In this document: piece by piece, positions 62,225-64,000 of the stretch
How the letters are laid out: the number at the start of each line of letters is the position of its first letter
Position numbering within the stretch: the stretch's first letter is position 1
Source of the DNA: Nemania diffusa
Lineage: Eukaryota > Ascomycota > Sordariomycetes > Xylariales > Xylariaceae
Assembly: GCA_038501195.1 (NCBI GenBank)
Contig: JBBPUQ010000002.1
Span: forward strand, 4,387,501 to 4,451,500
Length of the DNA: 64,000 nucleotides
Direction of reading: 5' to 3'
The notes under the pieces: generated by a model
Database searches by the model: none
What the model saw: the letters and a program-made list of their open reading frames with translations, nothing else
What the model was told of the DNA's origin: nothing
Program-made: the position numbers and the translations under genes

Positions 62225-63312
62225 GCGCTGAAAAGATGATTCTACAGCTGCTCAAATCTTGTGTTTTAGGTGTCGGAGTTTGACCGCTCTGTATCGAGCT
62301 TCATATGCCCGTTTGGGGTTGGGACTTGTTTGTCTTTGTTATAGTATGATACCAATACCGATCGATTACTTTGAACGCACCTAAATATAGATCGATACCA
62401 ATTATATTCCAACCACACTCTATAAGCTATTATAAGTCGGCGAGCTAATCATATACCTATTAGTGAAGCTTTAGTATACGCATAGACCGATTACCTAATC
62501 TTTACTGATGGAGGTGTTCAGCTGCCAGCAAGTGGCATTTTCGGAAGATCGCTACCTATCTAGACTTAGTCTAAGTACGTAGGTAAATACTCGGTAATAC
62601 CGGCAATGTTATCCATCGACAGGCATCATAGCCAATACAGAGGACCTACATACCTAGGCAAGGTTTTTTTAGGTAGTATTGTGGTATGTACGCACGCAGT
62701 ATATTAGTCTAGCGATGTATTCCGTTACTATCTCCCGTAGACTCACGCACCACAAGTATTGTCGCATTGGTACACTTGACAGGTCGTTCGATTGTTCTAT
62801 TATATCATGAAACTCGAGTATGAGTGAGTGCTTGTCCGAGACCGCATCTCAATGTCAGGTACTCCCAATCTGCGCTGCGAGTTGATATTGATCGGCGTCA
62901 ATCCCGAACCACACACCCTGATTGGTTCGTTGTTCGCAATCTGATGCGGTTAGCAACCTACATACATACTCGGACAATATTGGTGGCCAACAGCGGGCCA
63001 AAGTTACCTATATACATGTACCTACTTAATACACCTCATCCTATCTCTTTCAATGGGACACTCTCCACTGTTCCTGTGCCTCTTCATACTCTATGATTGT
63101 ACAATACTGTCTCCCTACCAAGGTGTATGTGTTTTGCGACGGAGTTGACAAACCGGAGGATAATGGCTCTTCGTTGAATACTCTCATAATATACTTTATC
63201 TAATTTAGCATATATATTTCCTGAACATGCTCTTTTCGAACACATTTTTGTTGTTACATTGCTCTTGTTTTATCGATTGCTACCATACTCCCTCTACTAA
63301 CCGTTGCTTACC
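62225..63312. other. Intergenic between annexin and ABC transporter genes
   Basis: 1.1 kb without a supported gene. Rich in TACCTA/TAGGTA words (62,575-62,680 and 62,955-63,030). The right end should contain the ABC transporter promoter. Confidence 0.6.
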
Positions 63313-64000
63313 ATGAATCTCGCACTCCAAAGCTCAATCGCCCAGGCTGCCATATCCGGTGCCTGTGTTTTGCTCTATCTTGTTCGTATCACACTACCCA
63401 AAGGACCTCAATGGGCTCGCTCTTTTGCTAAGGAAGAACCACCGTACGATGGCCATCCCAGGAGATGGACGTTATGGACGGCTTTGCTGCTAGTCTTGTC
63501 TATACTGGGTCTTATATCGTCCTCCCTAACCGCCCTGTCACCTTCACTCGACTGCTTTAAGCTGCTCGATATAGTGCCATGGGTTTCCGGCTTTTTTATT
63601 ACCATAGTCGACCTCCCTAAAAGGACACCAAAGACATTACTAGTCATTTACGTTACCTCTCTTGCGTGCGGCCTTGTCGCACTCACCGCCAGTTTCGACG
63701 AAGACCATAATGTACACATACTATCAGTTGTTACTCTCGGCCTAACGCTGGCAACTTTACTTATTATTTTGGCAATGCCTATGCGCGACCCAACCCTCGA
63801 CACTGCTGGTATTGCTAATAATAATAATCGCCCTACATCGGGGCTGAGAAGTCCCGAAGACAACCTGAGTCTGTGGCAGTTTATGACGGTGTCATGGCTG
63901 CGGCCGCTTATATCTCGCGGATACAAAAACCAACTGAACGACGAGGATGTATGGCTTCTTCCTTATGAGTTCCAACATAGGCAGCTGCACACATTGTTCC
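63313..64000 (+). CDS. ABC transporter, ABCC/MRP-like, N-terminal part (runs off window)
   Basis: An uninterrupted frame from ATG at 63,313 (TTACCATGAATC) to the window end: 229 complete codons. The N-terminus has about five hydrophobic segments (roughly 12-28, 52-72, 82-100, 106-126, 133-153), resembling the extra transmembrane domain of fungal ABCC exporters. After a polar linker with an Asn run comes LSLWQFMTVSWLRPLISRGY followed by QLNDEDVWLLPYEFQHRQLH. This is the hallmark entry to the first ABCC membrane domain in yeast Yor1/bile-acid-permease type and related filamentous-fungal transporters. Nucleotide-binding domains lie beyond the window. Expected role: ATP-driven export or vacuolar sequestration of organic anions, drugs or metabolites; the substrate is unknown. 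Confidence 0.88.
   Translation, partial: MNLALQSSIAQAAISGACVLLYLVRITLPKGPQWARSFAKEEPPYDGHPRRWTLWTALLLVLSILGLISSSLTALSPSLDCFKLLDIVPWVSGFFITIVDLPKRTPKTLLVIYVTSLACGLVALTASFDEDHNVHILSVVTLGLTLATLLIILAMPMRDPTLDTAGIANNNNRPTSGLRSPEDNLSLWQFMTVSWLRPLISRGYKNQLNDEDVWLLPYEFQHRQLHTLF

Noticed and set aside
63408..63926. Minus-strand frames opposite the ABC transporter
   Set aside because: They are antisense shadows of a well-supported plus-strand coding exon that continues beyond the window.

Overview
The window reads as a nuclear segment from a filamentous ascomycete (Pezizomycotina; a Sordariomycete is plausible but unproven). The reasons are short introns of 51-78 nt with GT...AG ends and CTGAC/CTAAT-like branch sites, genes such as a fungal annexin with a Pro/Tyr/Gln-rich head, an expansin-like secreted protein and an ABCC transporter, and massive C-to-T/G-to-A damage of repeats typical of repeat-induced point mutation (RIP). 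All counts and alignments below were made by eye.

Two compartments meet at about 44,550. Bases 1-44,550 are almost pure A+T apart from one island at 10,523-16,438. That island is a complete, open Ty1/Copia retrotransposon (5,916 bp, LTRs of 308 bp that read as identical, TSD TATAT, one 1,664-codon gag-pol frame). The A+T DNA around it is not anonymous. The block 18,393-24,308 is a full-length copy of the same element in the opposite orientation, with nearly every C and G converted; it has 308-bp LTRs, total length 5,916 bp and TSD TAAAT. Further damaged pieces lie at about 1,150-2,100, 2,640-3,440, 26,150-27,062, 35,494-37,190 and 38,600-39,675. A second, less damaged element with 194-bp LTRs that differ only by transitions (27,063-35,493, Ty3/Gypsy reverse transcriptase fossil on the minus strand) sits inside one of these Copia fossils. 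The intact Copia sits in a terminal repeat of a third fossil (5,575-16,570), whose other copy preserves the empty site. Satellites occur at 3,561-3,771, 39,679-40,385 and 43,790-44,330.

The most unusual signal is inside the intact Copia. The palindrome CGTACG (usually TCGTACGA) occurs about 60 times in 5.9 kb, spread evenly through LTRs, leader and polyprotein in all three codon phases, so the DNA or RNA word is kept rather than a peptide. Where I could align the fossil copy, the same positions read TATATA, so the array predates the RIP episode.

Bases 44,550-64,000 are ordinary gene-bearing DNA: an ankyrin-repeat gene, a 5'-truncated and frameshifted acetolactate synthase (ILV2) pseudogene, galactokinase, a small probable mitochondrial membrane protein, a secreted expansin-like protein, a Ser/Thr-rich secreted protein, an annexin, and the 5' end of an ABCC-type transporter that leaves the window. 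These genes show no operon-like or pathway relationship. Long intergenic stretches (1-2.5 kb) hold no gene I can support.
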